A stretch of 64,000 nt of DNA from contig NZ_SKCI01000001.1 in assembly GCF_005434965.1 (NCBI RefSeq), positions 642,952-706,951 on the forward strand, in the 5' to 3' direction. The stretch comes from Marimonas lutisalis. GTDB taxonomy: Bacteria > Pseudomonadota > Alphaproteobacteria > Rhodobacterales > Rhodobacteraceae. Shown piece by piece: positions 7,055 through 16,000 of the stretch (within the stretch, counting starts at the first letter, position 1; each line of letters starts with the position of its first letter). The position numbers and the translations under genes are program-made. The notes under the pieces are model-generated. The model made no database searches, was not told the DNA's origin, and saw only the letters and a list, made by a program, of their open reading frames with translations.

Positions 7055-9604
7055 CTAGCCGAGGATGCGGGTGACCATTTCCGTCGTGTCGCGCGAGAGA
7101 CCAGGGGTTGAGAGGATGCGCTCCAGCTGGGCCCTGATCAGCGCCTGGCGGGCATCGTCGTAGCGCCGCCAGGTTTCGAACGCCGTGCACATGCGCGCGG
7201 TGGTCTGCGGGTTCAGCGGGTCGAGCCGGATCAGCCAGTCGGCCAGCAGCGCATAGCCCGCGCCGGAGGCATGGTGGAAGCCCGCGCCCGACATCGCCAG
7301 CGCGCCCAGGGTGGCGCGGAAGCGGTTGGGGTTTTTCATCGTGAAATCGGGGTGTTCGGTGAGGGTTTTCGCAACTTGAGCCACGTCTTCGGGGCGGGCG
7401 TTCACGATCTGGGCGGAGAACCATTTGTCGATCACCAGCCGGTCATGCTGCCACTGGTCGTAGAACCGGGTGACCGCCGCATCGCCCTTGCCTGCGGAGA
7501 TGAGCGCGGAGAGCGCGGCGAGCTGCTGGGTCATGTTGTCGGCGCTGTCGAACTGTTTCTGTGCCAGCGCGCCGCCATCGAGGCGGTTCAGCATCGACAT
7601 CGCCGCATTGGCGAGCGCCCGGGCGCCGGTTTGTTCGGCGCTGGCGGCGTAAGCTTCGGTCACCTGATATTGGGCATGCAGCCGGGTGGCGGTGTCCTGG
7701 TAGGCCTCGGCCCGGGCCTGTTTGAGGGTTTCCAGCGCGTCCCAGATGGCCTGCGGATCGGGCGTGGTTCCCTGATCGTGGAGAGTCTGAGCCAGTTCGT
7801 CCTGCGAGGGCAGGCCGAGCGCGAGGGCGCGAAAGGCGGGGTCCTGCGCGTCATCGCGGATGAGGGTGTGGAGCGCGTCGAGATAGGCGCTGTCGGGCGT
7901 GGCGCCATCGCGGATCATGCGGATCAGGCAATCGAGCGCCAGATCGCGGCCCGCCTGCCAGCGGTTGAACGGGTCGGTGTCATGCGCCAAGAGGAAGGCG
8001 CGTTCGGCATTGTCGCTTTCGCGCTCGAGGATCACGGGGGCCGAGAAATCGCGCAGGATCGACGGCACCGGTTTGGAGGCGAGCCCTTCGAAGCTGAAGC
8101 TTTGCTCGGCGTCGGTCATCTCGAGAATGGTGGTGGGCTGCACCTCGTCCCCGTTGGGGTTCAAAAGGCCCACGGCGATGGGGATGACGCGCGGGTCTTT
8201 CGTGGGCTGGCCGGGTGTGGGCGGCGTTTCCTGTTTGAAATGAAGGGTGTAGGTGCCATCGTTGAAGCTGTCTGACACGGTCAGACGCGGGGTGCCTGCC
8301 TCATCATACCAGCGCTTGAACTGGGCCAGGTCGCGGCCGGTGGCGTCTTCGAACACCTTGAGCCAGTCCTCGATCGTGGCGGCATCGCCATCGTGGCGCT
8401 GAAAATAGAGATCGAGCGCCTTGTAATAGTCGGCCTCGCCGACAAGCGTTTTCAGCATGCCGATGAGCTCGGCGCCTTTTTCGTAGACGGTGGCGGTGTA
8501 GAAGTTGTTGATCTCGACAAAGCTGTCGGGGCGGACGGGGTGGGCGAGCGGGCCGTTGTCTTCGCGGAACTGCCGGCCGCGGAGCATGATGACATCCTCG
8601 ATGCGTTTCACCGGGGCGCTGCGCAAATCGGAGGTGAATTGCGCGTCGCGGAAGACGGTGAGACCTTCCTTCAGGCAGAGCTGGAACCAGTCGCGGCAGG
8701 TGATGCGGTTGCCGGTCCAGTTGTGGAAATACTCATGCGCGATGATCGCCTCGATCCGTTCGAAATTGGCGTCGGTGCTGGTTTCCGGGCTGGCAAGCAC
8801 GCAGGAGGAGTTGAAGATGTTCAGCCCCTTGTTCTCCATCGCGCCCATGTTGAAATCGTCGACCGCGACGATGTTGAAAACATCGAGATCGTATTCGCGG
8901 CCATAGGTCTCTTCATCCCATTTCATCGAGTCCTTCAATGCCTGCATGCCGAAGGCGCATTTGTCTTCGTCGCCCGGGCGGACCCAGATGTTGAGCTCGA
9001 CCTCTTTGCCGGAGGCGGTAGTGAAGCTGTCGGGGTGGTTCACCAGGTCGCCGGCGACGAGCGCGAAGAGATAGGCCGGTTTCGGCCAGGGATCGTGCCA
9101 TTCGGCAAAGCCTGCGTCCCGCGCGCCGGGGTTGCCGTTCGACAGCATGACGGGCTCGTCGCCCTCGATGCGCACGGTGAAGGGCGCCATCACGTCGGGG
9201 CGGTCGGGATACCAGGTGATCTTGCGAAAGCCCTCGGCCTCGCACTGGGTGCAGTACATGCCGTTGGACATATAGAGCCCTTCGAGCGCGGTATTGGCGG
9301 CGGGGTCAATCTCGACCTCGGCCTCGAAGGTGAAGGGGGTGTCGGGGGCATCACATTCGATGCCGCCGGGGACAGGGCGTGGGGTGATGTCGGCCCCGTC
9401 GATTTTCGTGGAGATGGGGCGCAGGTCTTCGCCGTGGAGGAAGAAGCGGCGATCGGGGGCGTCGGGGTTGGGCGCGAAGCGGATACGCGACAGGACCCGC
9501 GTGGCATTGGGTGCAAGCCGGAAGGTGAGATCGACCTTTTCGATCACGTAGCCGAAGGGGGTGTAATCCTTGAGGTAGATCGTCTGGGGTGCGGCATCCT
9601 TCAT
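7055..9604 (-). CDS. pepN: Aminopeptidase N
   Basis: This M1 zinc metallopeptidase of 849 residues has the usual length for bacterial PepN (about 850-880). The substrate-binding GAMEN motif occurs in MGAMENKGLNIFNSS, and the zinc site HEYFHNWTGN (HExxH) with the third ligand Glu in CLKEGLTVFRD lies about residues 290-320. It removes N-terminal residues from peptides in the cytoplasm, finishing protein and imported-peptide degradation. The start MKDAAPQ is preceded by GGAGACGCGCG. A long hairpin follows the gene. Confidence 0.96.
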   Translation of the reverse strand: MKDAAPQTIYLKDYTPFGYVIEKVDLTFRLAPNATRVLSRIRFAPNPDAPDRRFFLHGEDLRPISTKIDGADITPRPVPGGIECDAPDTPFTFEAEVEIDPAANTALEGLYMSNGMYCTQCEAEGFRKITWYPDRPDVMAPFTVRIEGDEPVMLSNGNPGARDAGFAEWHDPWPKPAYLFALVAGDLVNHPDSFTTASGKEVELNIWVRPGDEDKCAFGMQALKDSMKWDEETYGREYDLDVFNIVAVDDFNMGAMENKGLNIFNSSCVLASPETSTDANFERIEAIIAHEYFHNWTGNRITCRDWFQLCLKEGLTVFRDAQFTSDLRSAPVKRIEDVIMLRGRQFREDNGPLAHPVRPDSFVEINNFYTATVYEKGAELIGMLKTLVGEADYYKALDLYFQRHDGDAATIEDWLKVFEDATGRDLAQFKRWYDEAGTPRLTVSDSFNDGTYTLHFKQETPPTPGQPTKDPRVIPIAVGLLNPNGDEVQPTTILEMTDAEQSFSFEGLASKPVPSILRDFSAPVILERESDNAERAFLLAHDTDPFNRWQAGRDLALDCLIRMIRDGATPDSAYLDALHTLIRDDAQDPAFRALALGLPSQDELAQTLHDQGTTPDPQAIWDALETLKQARAEAYQDTATRLHAQYQVTEAYAASAEQTGARALANAAMSMLNRLDGGALAQKQFDSADNMTQQLAALSALISAGKGDAAVTRFYDQWQHDRLVIDKWFSAQIVNARPEDVAQVAKTLTEHPDFTMKNPNRFRATLGALAMSGAGFHHASGAGYALLADWLIRLDPLNPQTTARMCTAFETWRRYDDARQALIRAQLERILSTPGLSRDTTEMVTRILG

Positions 9605-9718
9605 CGCGCGTCTCCTTTGGCTGTCCTGACGGGCAGACGTTAGGGCGGGCCGGGCGGGGCTTCAATGGGTGATCCGCCAGCGTGGTTGTTGCGTAACCTT
9701 TTGGAAAGGGGAAGCGGT

Positions 9719-11197
9719 ATGACAAAACGGCCGGTCATATGCTGGTTCAAGCGGGATCTGCGGGTCGAGGATCATCCGGCGCTGGCCCGTGCGGCGGCGT
9801 TTGGGCCGGTGGTGCCGCTTTATGTCGTGGAGCCGGACCTGTGGACGCAGAGCGATGCATCGGGCCGGCAGTATGCCTTTGTGCTGGACTGTCTTGACAG
9901 CCTGCGCGAGGGGCTGGCGCGGATCGGCCTGACGCTGATCGTGCGGGTGGGCGACGCGGTGGAGGTGCTGGAGGACTTACGGCGCGAGACCGGAGCGGAG
10001 CGGCTGGTGAGCCACGAGGAAACCGGCAACGGGTGGAGTTTTGCGCGAGACCGCCGGGTGGCGGACTGGGCACGCGGGCAGGGGGTGATCTGGGACGAGT
10101 TGGCGCAATGCGGCGTGGTACGGCGGCTGGCGAGCCGCGACGCATGGCAGGGCCGGCGGGACGCGTTCATGGCGCGGGACATTGTGCCGGTGCCCGAGGG
10201 TGCGCGCGCGTTGAGCGTTTCGGGTGTGGCGCCGCCCGCGGCGCAGGCGCTGGGGCTGGAGGATCATTGCCCGGAGCGGCAGCGCGGCGGGCGGGCGCGG
10301 GCGATGCGCGCTCTGGGCAGTTTCCTGACCGAGCGGGGCGAGAGTTATCAATGGGCGATGTCGCGGCCGGCCGAGGGCGCGCGGGCCTGTTCACGGCTGA
10401 GCCCGCACCTGGCCTTTGGCACGCTGTCGGTGCGCGAGGCGGTGCAGGCGGGGCGGGCCGCGCCCAATGGGCGCGGCAAGGCCTGGGCGGGCGCGATGCG
10501 GGCCTTTCAGGCGCGGCTGGCGTGGCGCGATCATTTCATGCAGAAGCTTGAGGACGAGCCCGAGATCGAGTGGCGCGCGATGCACCGGGCCTATGACGGG
10601 CTGCGCCCGCGGGAGCCGGACGCGGTGCGGCTGGCGGCCTGGGCCAAGGGCGAGACGGGGTTGCCCTTTGTCGATGCCTGCATGCGGTCGCTGCGCGCGA
10701 CCGGGTGGCTGAATTTCCGGATGCGCAGCATGGTGATGGCGGTGGCCTCCTATCATCTGTGGTTGGACTGGCGGGCGACGGGGCAGGTTCTGGCGCGGTA
10801 TTTCACCGATTACGAACCGGGCATTCACTGGAGCCAGGTGCAGATGCAATCTGGCACCACCGGGATGAACACGATCCGGATCTACAACCCGGTGAAACAG
10901 GGGCATGACCAGGACGCCGGCGGCGCGTTCACGCGGCGCTGGGTGCCCGAGTTGCGCGACGTACCGGAGGCGTATCTTCAGGAGCCGTGGCGCTGGGAGG
11001 GGGCTGGAAGCCTGGCCTATCCGGCGCCGGTCGTCGATGTGGCAGCAAGCGCGCGTGCCGCGCGCGAGGCGGTCTGGGCGGTGCGGCGGCAGGATAGTTT
11101 CCGCGACGAGAAGGCGCGGGTGATCGCCCGGCATGCCAGCCGCAAGCGGGCGCCGCGCCGGCGCGGTGACGACCGGCAGTTGAGGTTGGAGCTGTGA
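9719..11197 (+). CDS. Cryptochrome/photolyase family protein
   Basis: The 492-residue protein has an N-terminal antenna-binding Rossmann domain ([20 protein letters not shown]) and a C-terminal FAD domain ([32 protein letters not shown]). The flavin-pocket segment reads [20 protein letters not shown] rather than the classical NGGWQW...TGTD pattern of class I CPD photolyases. It therefore belongs to a divergent branch; whether it repairs DNA or signals light is unclear. Start taken at MTKRPVICW after AAGGGGAAG. The next gene, a DUF2256 zinc-ribbon protein, is its usual genomic companion. Confidence 0.9.
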   Translation: MTKRPVICWFKRDLRVEDHPALARAAAFGPVVPLYVVEPDLWTQSDASGRQYAFVLDCLDSLREGLARIGLTLIVRVGDAVEVLEDLRRETGAERLVSHEETGNGWSFARDRRVADWARGQGVIWDELAQCGVVRRLASRDAWQGRRDAFMARDIVPVPEGARALSVSGVAPPAAQALGLEDHCPERQRGGRARAMRALGSFLTERGESYQWAMSRPAEGARACSRLSPHLAFGTLSVREAVQAGRAAPNGRGKAWAGAMRAFQARLAWRDHFMQKLEDEPEIEWRAMHRAYDGLRPREPDAVRLAAWAKGETGLPFVDACMRSLRATGWLNFRMRSMVMAVASYHLWLDWRATGQVLARYFTDYEPGIHWSQVQMQSGTTGMNTIRIYNPVKQGHDQDAGGAFTRRWVPELRDVPEAYLQEPWRWEGAGSLAYPAPVVDVAASARAAREAVWAVRRQDSFRDEKARVIARHASRKRAPRRRGDDRQLRLEL

Positions 11198-11202
11198 GCC
11201 GG

Positions 11203-11358
11203 ATGCGTCGCAAGGGAGAGTTGCCGCAAAAGACCTGCGCAGCCTGCGGGCGCCCCTTTGCGTGGCGGCGCAAATGGGCGCGGGACTGGGCCGAAGTGAA
11301 ATACTGTTCCGAGCGATGCCGGCGGAACAAAACGGTGCGATCTGATGGGCGGGATTGA
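11203..11358 (+). CDS. DUF2256 small zinc-ribbon protein
   Basis: This 51-residue basic protein carries [10 protein letters not shown] and [11 protein letters not shown], a four-cysteine zinc-binding arrangement (CxxC and CxxxC) that matches DUF2256. Start taken at ATG 11203; an in-frame GTG at 11194 would overlap the photolyase stop as GTGA and is an alternative. Family members regularly sit beside cryptochrome/photolyase genes, so a joint role is likely but its nature is unknown. Confidence 0.88.
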   Translation: MRRKGELPQKTCAACGRPFAWRRKWARDWAEVKYCSERCRRNKTVRSDGRD

Positions 11359-11402
11359 AGGCGTATCCGATTGTTCGGCATTTTTTGAAACGACTTCGCG
11401 TT

Positions 11403-11427
11403 AATTGGTAAAAATACTTTACCAGTT
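11403..11427. promoter_or_regulatory. Operator-like palindrome upstream of glcB
   Basis: The 19-bp sequence TGGTAAAAATACTTTACCA (11406-11424) is a perfect 7-bp inverted repeat with a 5-bp centre. It extends to 10-bp arms with one mismatch (11403-11427). It is centred about 72 nt before the malate synthase start in an AT-rich stretch. TGGT...ACCA half-sites are typical of FadR/GlcC-type GntR repressors, but no regulator gene is nearby, so the cognate protein is a guess. Confidence 0.6.
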
Positions 11428-11486
11428 ATGTTGCCTATCGGAAACTTTTTCGCTAACCGTGGCGCACCACGCAACAGGAGAGCATC

Positions 11487-13610
11487 ATGACGGACCGAGT
11501 TGACCGAGAGGGGCTGAGGGTTGACGCCGCGTTGGCGGCTTTCATCGAGGAGCGTGCCCTGGCGGGCACCGATGTTACGCCGGACGCGTTCTGGAGCGGG
11601 TTTTCGGCGCTGGTGCATGAACTGGGCCCGAAGAACCGCGCATTGCTGGACAAGCGCGAGGAGATTCAGTCGAAGCTCGATGCGTGGCACCTGGAGCGGC
11701 GTGGCAAGGCGCATGATGCGGCGGCCTATCGTGCGTTTCTGGAAGAGATCGGATACCTGGTCCCCGAAGGGCCGGATTTCGCGGTGGAGACGCAGAACGT
11801 GGACCCCGAGATCGCCGAGGTGCCCGGGCCGCAGCTGGTGGTGCCGATCACCAATGCGCGGTTCGCGCTGAACGCCGCGAACGCGCGTTGGGGCTCGCTC
11901 TATGATGCGCTTTACGGCACGGATGCACTGGGTGATCTGCCGGGCGGCGGTGGTTATGACGCAGCGCGCGGCGCGCGGGTGATCGCCTGGGGCCGCGAGT
12001 TCCTGGATAAGGCGGTGCCGCTGGTCGGCGGGGCCTGGGCCGACATTTCGGCACTGACGGTCGAGAATGGCGTGCTGAGCCCGGCGCTGAAGGATGCGGG
12101 CCAATTCGCGGGCTACACGGGCGACGCGGCTGCGCCGAGCGCGATTGTCCTGAAAAACAACGGCTTGCATATCATTATTGATGTGAACCGCGACGGCAAT
12201 ATCGGCAAGGACGATGTCGCCGGGATCAACGATATCCGGCTGGAATCGGCCATGTCGACGATCATGGATTGCGAGGATTCGGTGGCCTGTGTGGATGCCG
12301 AGGACAAGGTGCAGGCCTATTCCAACTGGCTGGGCCTGATGGATGGCACGCTGACCGAGGAGGTCAGCAAGGGCGGCACGACGTTTACCCGGGCCCTGAA
12401 CCCCGATCTGGAGTTCACCGGGGCCGATGGCAGCGCGCAGGTTCTGAAGGGCCGGTCGCTGATGCTGGTGCGCAACGTGGGCCACCTGATGACCAACCCC
12501 GCGATCCTGGACCGCGACGGCAACGAGGTTTTCGAAGGCCTGATGGATGCGGCGGTGACGGTGCTGATCGCCAGGCACGACAAGGGCCGCAACTCGGTTC
12601 ACGGCTCGGTCTACGTGGTGAAGCCGAAGATGCACGGGCCCGAGGAAGTGGCGTTTGCCGACGAGATCTTTACCCGGGTCGAGGGGTTCCTGGGCCTGGC
12701 GCAGAACACCGTGAAGCTGGGCATCATGGACGAGGAACGCCGCACCAGTGCCAACCTGAAAGAGTGCATCCGGGCGGCGAAGCACCGGGTGGCCTTCATC
12801 AATACCGGGTTCCTGGATCGGACGGGTGACGAGATTCACACCAGTATGGAAGCCGGGCCGATGCTGCCCAAGGGCGAGATGAAGACCCAGCCCTGGATCC
12901 TGTCCTACGAGGACCGCAACGTCGATATCGGGCTGGCCTGCGGGCTGCGCGGCAAGGCGCAGATCGGCAAGGGCATGTGGGCAATGCCGGACCTGATGGG
13001 CCAGATGCTGAAAGAGAAGATCGGCCACCCGAAAGCGGGCGCAAACTGTGCCTGGGTGCCGAGCCCGACAGCGGCGACGCTGCATGCCACGCATTACCAC
13101 GAGGTCGATGTTCTGGCGCGCCAGGAGGAGATCGCAAGTGGGGGCGCGCGCGGCACGCTTGAGGATCTGCTGACCATCCCGGTGATGGTGGGCCGCAACC
13201 TGAGCGACGAGGAACTGACCCGCGAGATCGAGAACAATGCGCAGGGCATTCTGGGCTATGTCGTGCGCTGGATCGACCAGGGCGTCGGCTGTTCCAAGGT
13301 GCCGGACATCCATGACGTTGGCCTGATGGAAGATCGCGCGACCTGCCGGATTTCCAGCCAGGCGCTGGCCAACTGGCTGCATCATGGCGTGGTGGACGAA
13401 CACGCAGTGATGGCGGCGATGAAGCGCATGGCCAAGGTGGTGGACGGCCAGAACGCGGGCGATGCGGCCTATCGGCCGATGGCGCCGGGCTTTGACGGCC
13501 TCGCGTTCCAGGCGGCCTGCGATCTGGTCTTCAAGGGGCGGGTGCAGCCCAGCGGATATACCGAACCGGTGCTGCACCGCCGCCGGTTGGAACTGAAAGC
13601 ACAGGGATAA
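11487..13610 (+). CDS. glcB: Malate synthase G
   Basis: The protein has 707 residues, in the range of malate synthase G (about 720). It condenses glyoxylate with acetyl-CoA to malate, serving the glyoxylate shunt and glycolate use. Recognisable segments are [70 protein letters not shown] and the C-terminal LHHGVVDE region. The start is preceded by AGGAG. A palindrome upstream suggests local control. The following gene, glcG-like, starts 5 nt after the stop. Confidence 0.97.
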   Translation: MTDRVDREGLRVDAALAAFIEERALAGTDVTPDAFWSGFSALVHELGPKNRALLDKREEIQSKLDAWHLERRGKAHDAAAYRAFLEEIGYLVPEGPDFAVETQNVDPEIAEVPGPQLVVPITNARFALNAANARWGSLYDALYGTDALGDLPGGGGYDAARGARVIAWGREFLDKAVPLVGGAWADISALTVENGVLSPALKDAGQFAGYTGDAAAPSAIVLKNNGLHIIIDVNRDGNIGKDDVAGINDIRLESAMSTIMDCEDSVACVDAEDKVQAYSNWLGLMDGTLTEEVSKGGTTFTRALNPDLEFTGADGSAQVLKGRSLMLVRNVGHLMTNPAILDRDGNEVFEGLMDAAVTVLIARHDKGRNSVHGSVYVVKPKMHGPEEVAFADEIFTRVEGFLGLAQNTVKLGIMDEERRTSANLKECIRAAKHRVAFINTGFLDRTGDEIHTSMEAGPMLPKGEMKTQPWILSYEDRNVDIGLACGLRGKAQIGKGMWAMPDLMGQMLKEKIGHPKAGANCAWVPSPTAATLHATHYHEVDVLARQEEIASGGARGTLEDLLTIPVMVGRNLSDEELTREIENNAQGILGYVVRWIDQGVGCSKVPDIHDVGLMEDRATCRISSQALANWLHHGVVDEHAVMAAMKRMAKVVDGQNAGDAAYRPMAPGFDGLAFQAACDLVFKGRVQPSGYTEPVLHRRRLELKAQG

Positions 13611-13615
13611 GAGAG

Positions 13616-14044
13616 ATGGCCATGATCACCTTGAGAAAGGCGCGCACGATCGTGCGCAAGGCGCTGGAAAAGGGCCGCGAGATGGAGTTGAAGCCGCTGT
13701 CGGTGGTGGTGCTGGACGCGGGCGGGCACGTGATTGCCTTTGAACGCGAGGACGGGGCGAGCCCCGGCCGCTTTGGCATCGCGCAGGGCAAGGCCTATGG
13801 CGCGGTGATGCTGGGCATGGCGGGTACGGCGCAGATGGCGCGGGCCGAGCAACAGGCCTATTTCATGGCCGCGGTGAACGGGGTTTACGGCGGGCAGGTG
13901 GTGCCCGTGCCGGGCGGCGTGTTGGTGCGCGACAAGCGCGGCGATGTGATCGGCGCGGTGGGTGTGACCGGCGACACCAGCGACAACGACGCGGCAGCGG
14001 CAGTGGCAGGCGTCGAAGCGGCCGGGCTGGAAGCCGAGGCGTAA
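13616..14044 (+). CDS. GlcG/HbpS-family haem-binding-type protein
   Basis: The 142-residue protein has the GlcG/HbpS (DUF336) pattern: ITLRKARTIVRKALEKGREM, then PLSVVVLDAGGHVIAFERED, and the glycine-rich end PVPGGVLVRDKRGDVIGAVG. The E. coli homologue lies in the glc operon with malate synthase G, and the two genes are adjacent here too, 5 nt apart. Some family members bind haem; the role in glycolate metabolism is undefined. The second Met (13622) is an alternative start. Confidence 0.9.
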   Translation: MAMITLRKARTIVRKALEKGREMELKPLSVVVLDAGGHVIAFEREDGASPGRFGIAQGKAYGAVMLGMAGTAQMARAEQQAYFMAAVNGVYGGQVVPVPGGVLVRDKRGDVIGAVGVTGDTSDNDAAAAVAGVEAAGLEAEA

Positions 14045-14048
14045 CCCG

Positions 14049-15011
14049 TCAGGGGGTCATGGTGGCGTGGTCCGGCACGATGCGCCGGGCCAGCCAGGCG
14101 GCCAGAAGGAAGGCGAGAACGCCAGCCAGCAGATCGAGAAGGTGGTGGCCGCCATGCGACAGAATCGCCGGCACCATCGCCGTGTTGAGCGCGAGCGCCG
14201 GCACGAAGAGCGCCGTGCCGCGCAGGTAGACCACTGCCAGAAGCGCCATCACCGTGTGATAGGACGGAAAGGCGATCGTGCCCTCGATCGTGCCGGGGGC
14301 GATGACGGGCAGGCCGTCGCGGGCCAGCTGTTGTAGCATCGCGCCGAACTCGGCGTTGGTGACGAGGCCCATGCCGGCCTCGATCACCGGGTCGATGGCA
14401 CGATGGGCCGCTGGCCCGATGCTGGGCGCGAGCCACCAGGTGGCGGTTGTCATCAGTAGCGCGATGGTCCCGGTCAGCACCGCCCGGTGCAGGGATGCCC
14501 GCCGCAGCGTGAGTGCAAGGAAAACGATCAACAGCGCTAGCTGGGGCAGGGAGCTGAATTAGACCCAGGCCAGCCCGCGCGAGAGGGCGGGATACTGGCC
14601 AATGGTTTCGGTGAAGGCGACCCAGTCATAGCCTAGGCGCGCATCGAGCGCGATGATCGCTTCGTCCAAAAGTGCGGTTTCGATGGGAAAGCGCAGGTAG
14701 ATCATGACCGCGATCACGCCGGAAAAGCCAAAATAGACGGCAAGCCCCACGGCCAGCATCGCCAGGCGTTCCAGCCCCTTGACGTGACGGGCGTAAAGCC
14801 CGAGTGCCAGAAGGCCGATGGCGGGCAGGTAGCTGAGCCCGAAACCGGCCCAGTCGACCCGCTGGCCAGTGGCCGCGGCGGTGCCGATGGCCAGCACGGC
14901 AACCAGCAGTGTGAGCGCGACAAGCGCGGCTTCGCCCCGGTGCAGGAGTGCGGCGCGCGGCAGGGCGAGGGTCTGGCCAAAGCCGTCAGCTGTCTCGGCG
15001 GTGGATTTCAT
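14049..15011 (-). pseudogene. PAP2-superfamily membrane phosphatase interrupted by in-frame TAA
   Basis: Two halves in the same frame (15011-14562 and 14558-14049) are separated by a single TAA (14559-14561) within GLAWV-stop-FSSLPQLALL. The N-terminal half has several hydrophobic segments. The C-terminal half has the PAP2-type motifs AFPSYHTVMALLAV and SHGGHHLLDLLAG. Such proteins dephosphorylate or transfer lipid phosphate head groups in the membrane. TAA is one base from TAT/TAC (Tyr), which would fit here. It is thus a recent nonsense mutation or a sequencing error. An initiation codon could restart near 14531 but would give only the C-terminal half. Confidence 0.8.
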
Positions 15012-15208
15012 CTGTTGCGGTCCAAGAGGTTCCGATTGGTCCCGACCACGTTCGCAGGGCAATGTGGCCGCAGCGTGGAAGCAAATTGACATCTTATTGT
15101 GCACTGTGGCCGGGTTTGCGCGGATGCAGGGCAGGCCTGCGCGCTTTGGTATTTCATTTATGCCTGTGTCATATTATTTAGGGATCATCTTAACGCGCAG
15201 GACAGAAC

Positions 15209-15988
15209 ATGACCCGCCCCGTTGTTGGCATTATCGGCAATCAGCACATGATCAACGACACCTACGAGGTGCATGCCGGTGGCTCGATGAACTCGGCCGC
15301 GGTGGCCGAGGTGTCGGGCTGCATGCCGCTGTTGATCCCGTCGGATCCGCGGTTCGTGAATGTCGATGAGCTGATGGAAGTGTGCGACGGGTTCCTGCTG
15401 ACTGGCGGGCGGCCGAACGTGCACCCCGAGGAATACGGGCACGAGCCCACACCCGCGCATGGCGATTTCGACCGCGGGCGCGATGCGATCACCCTGCCGC
15501 TGGTGCGCAAATGCGTCGAGCGCGGCCAGCCCTTCCTGGGCATCTGCCGCGGGTTCCAGGAGGTGGCGGTAGCCTTCGGTTCGACCCTGCACCCCGAGAT
15601 CCGCGACCTGCCGGGGCGCGACAACCACCGGATGCCGCCGGATGGGACGCTGGAAGAGAAATTTGCCCTGCGCCACACGGTGACATTCACCGAGGACGGC
15701 GTTTTTCACCGCCTCATGGGCGCGCAGGAAGTGCTGACCAACACGCTGCACGGGCAGGGGATATCCAAGCCGGGCACGCGGGTGGTGATAGACGGGCATG
15801 CCCATGACGGCACCCCCGAGGCGATCTATATCAAGGATGCGCCGGGCTTTACCCTGTCGGTGCAGTGGCACCCGGAATGGAACGCGGCCAACGATCCGGT
15901 TTCGCGGCCGCTGTTCGTGGCGTTCGGCGATGCGGCGCGTGCCTGGGCCGACGGCCGCAAGGCCACACCTATCCTGAAATCTGCCTGA
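15209..15988 (+). CDS. Gamma-glutamyl-gamma-aminobutyrate hydrolase family (class I amidotransferase-like)
   Basis: This protein of 259 residues belongs to the peptidase C26/PuuD type. It has DGFLLTGGRPNVHPEEYG, the nucleophile Cys in PFLGICRGFQEVAVAFG, and the His-Glu pair in SVQWHPEWN. Related enzymes hydrolyse gamma-glutamyl amides in polyamine or glutamylated-amine catabolism. No puu genes are adjacent, so the substrate is open. It has its own AT-rich upstream region of about 200 nt and converges on the RTX/Hint gene with a 12-nt gap. Confidence 0.9.
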   Translation: MTRPVVGIIGNQHMINDTYEVHAGGSMNSAAVAEVSGCMPLLIPSDPRFVNVDELMEVCDGFLLTGGRPNVHPEEYGHEPTPAHGDFDRGRDAITLPLVRKCVERGQPFLGICRGFQEVAVAFGSTLHPEIRDLPGRDNHRMPPDGTLEEKFALRHTVTFTEDGVFHRLMGAQEVLTNTLHGQGISKPGTRVVIDGHAHDGTPEAIYIKDAPGFTLSVQWHPEWNAANDPVSRPLFVAFGDAARAWADGRKATPILKSA

Positions 15989-16000
15989 TTTCCCGGGCCG

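Noticed and set aside
10929-13577. Minus-strand open frame of about 882 codons opposite the photolyase end and glcB
   Set aside because: Antisense to clear genes; the His/Arg-rich translation has no domain.
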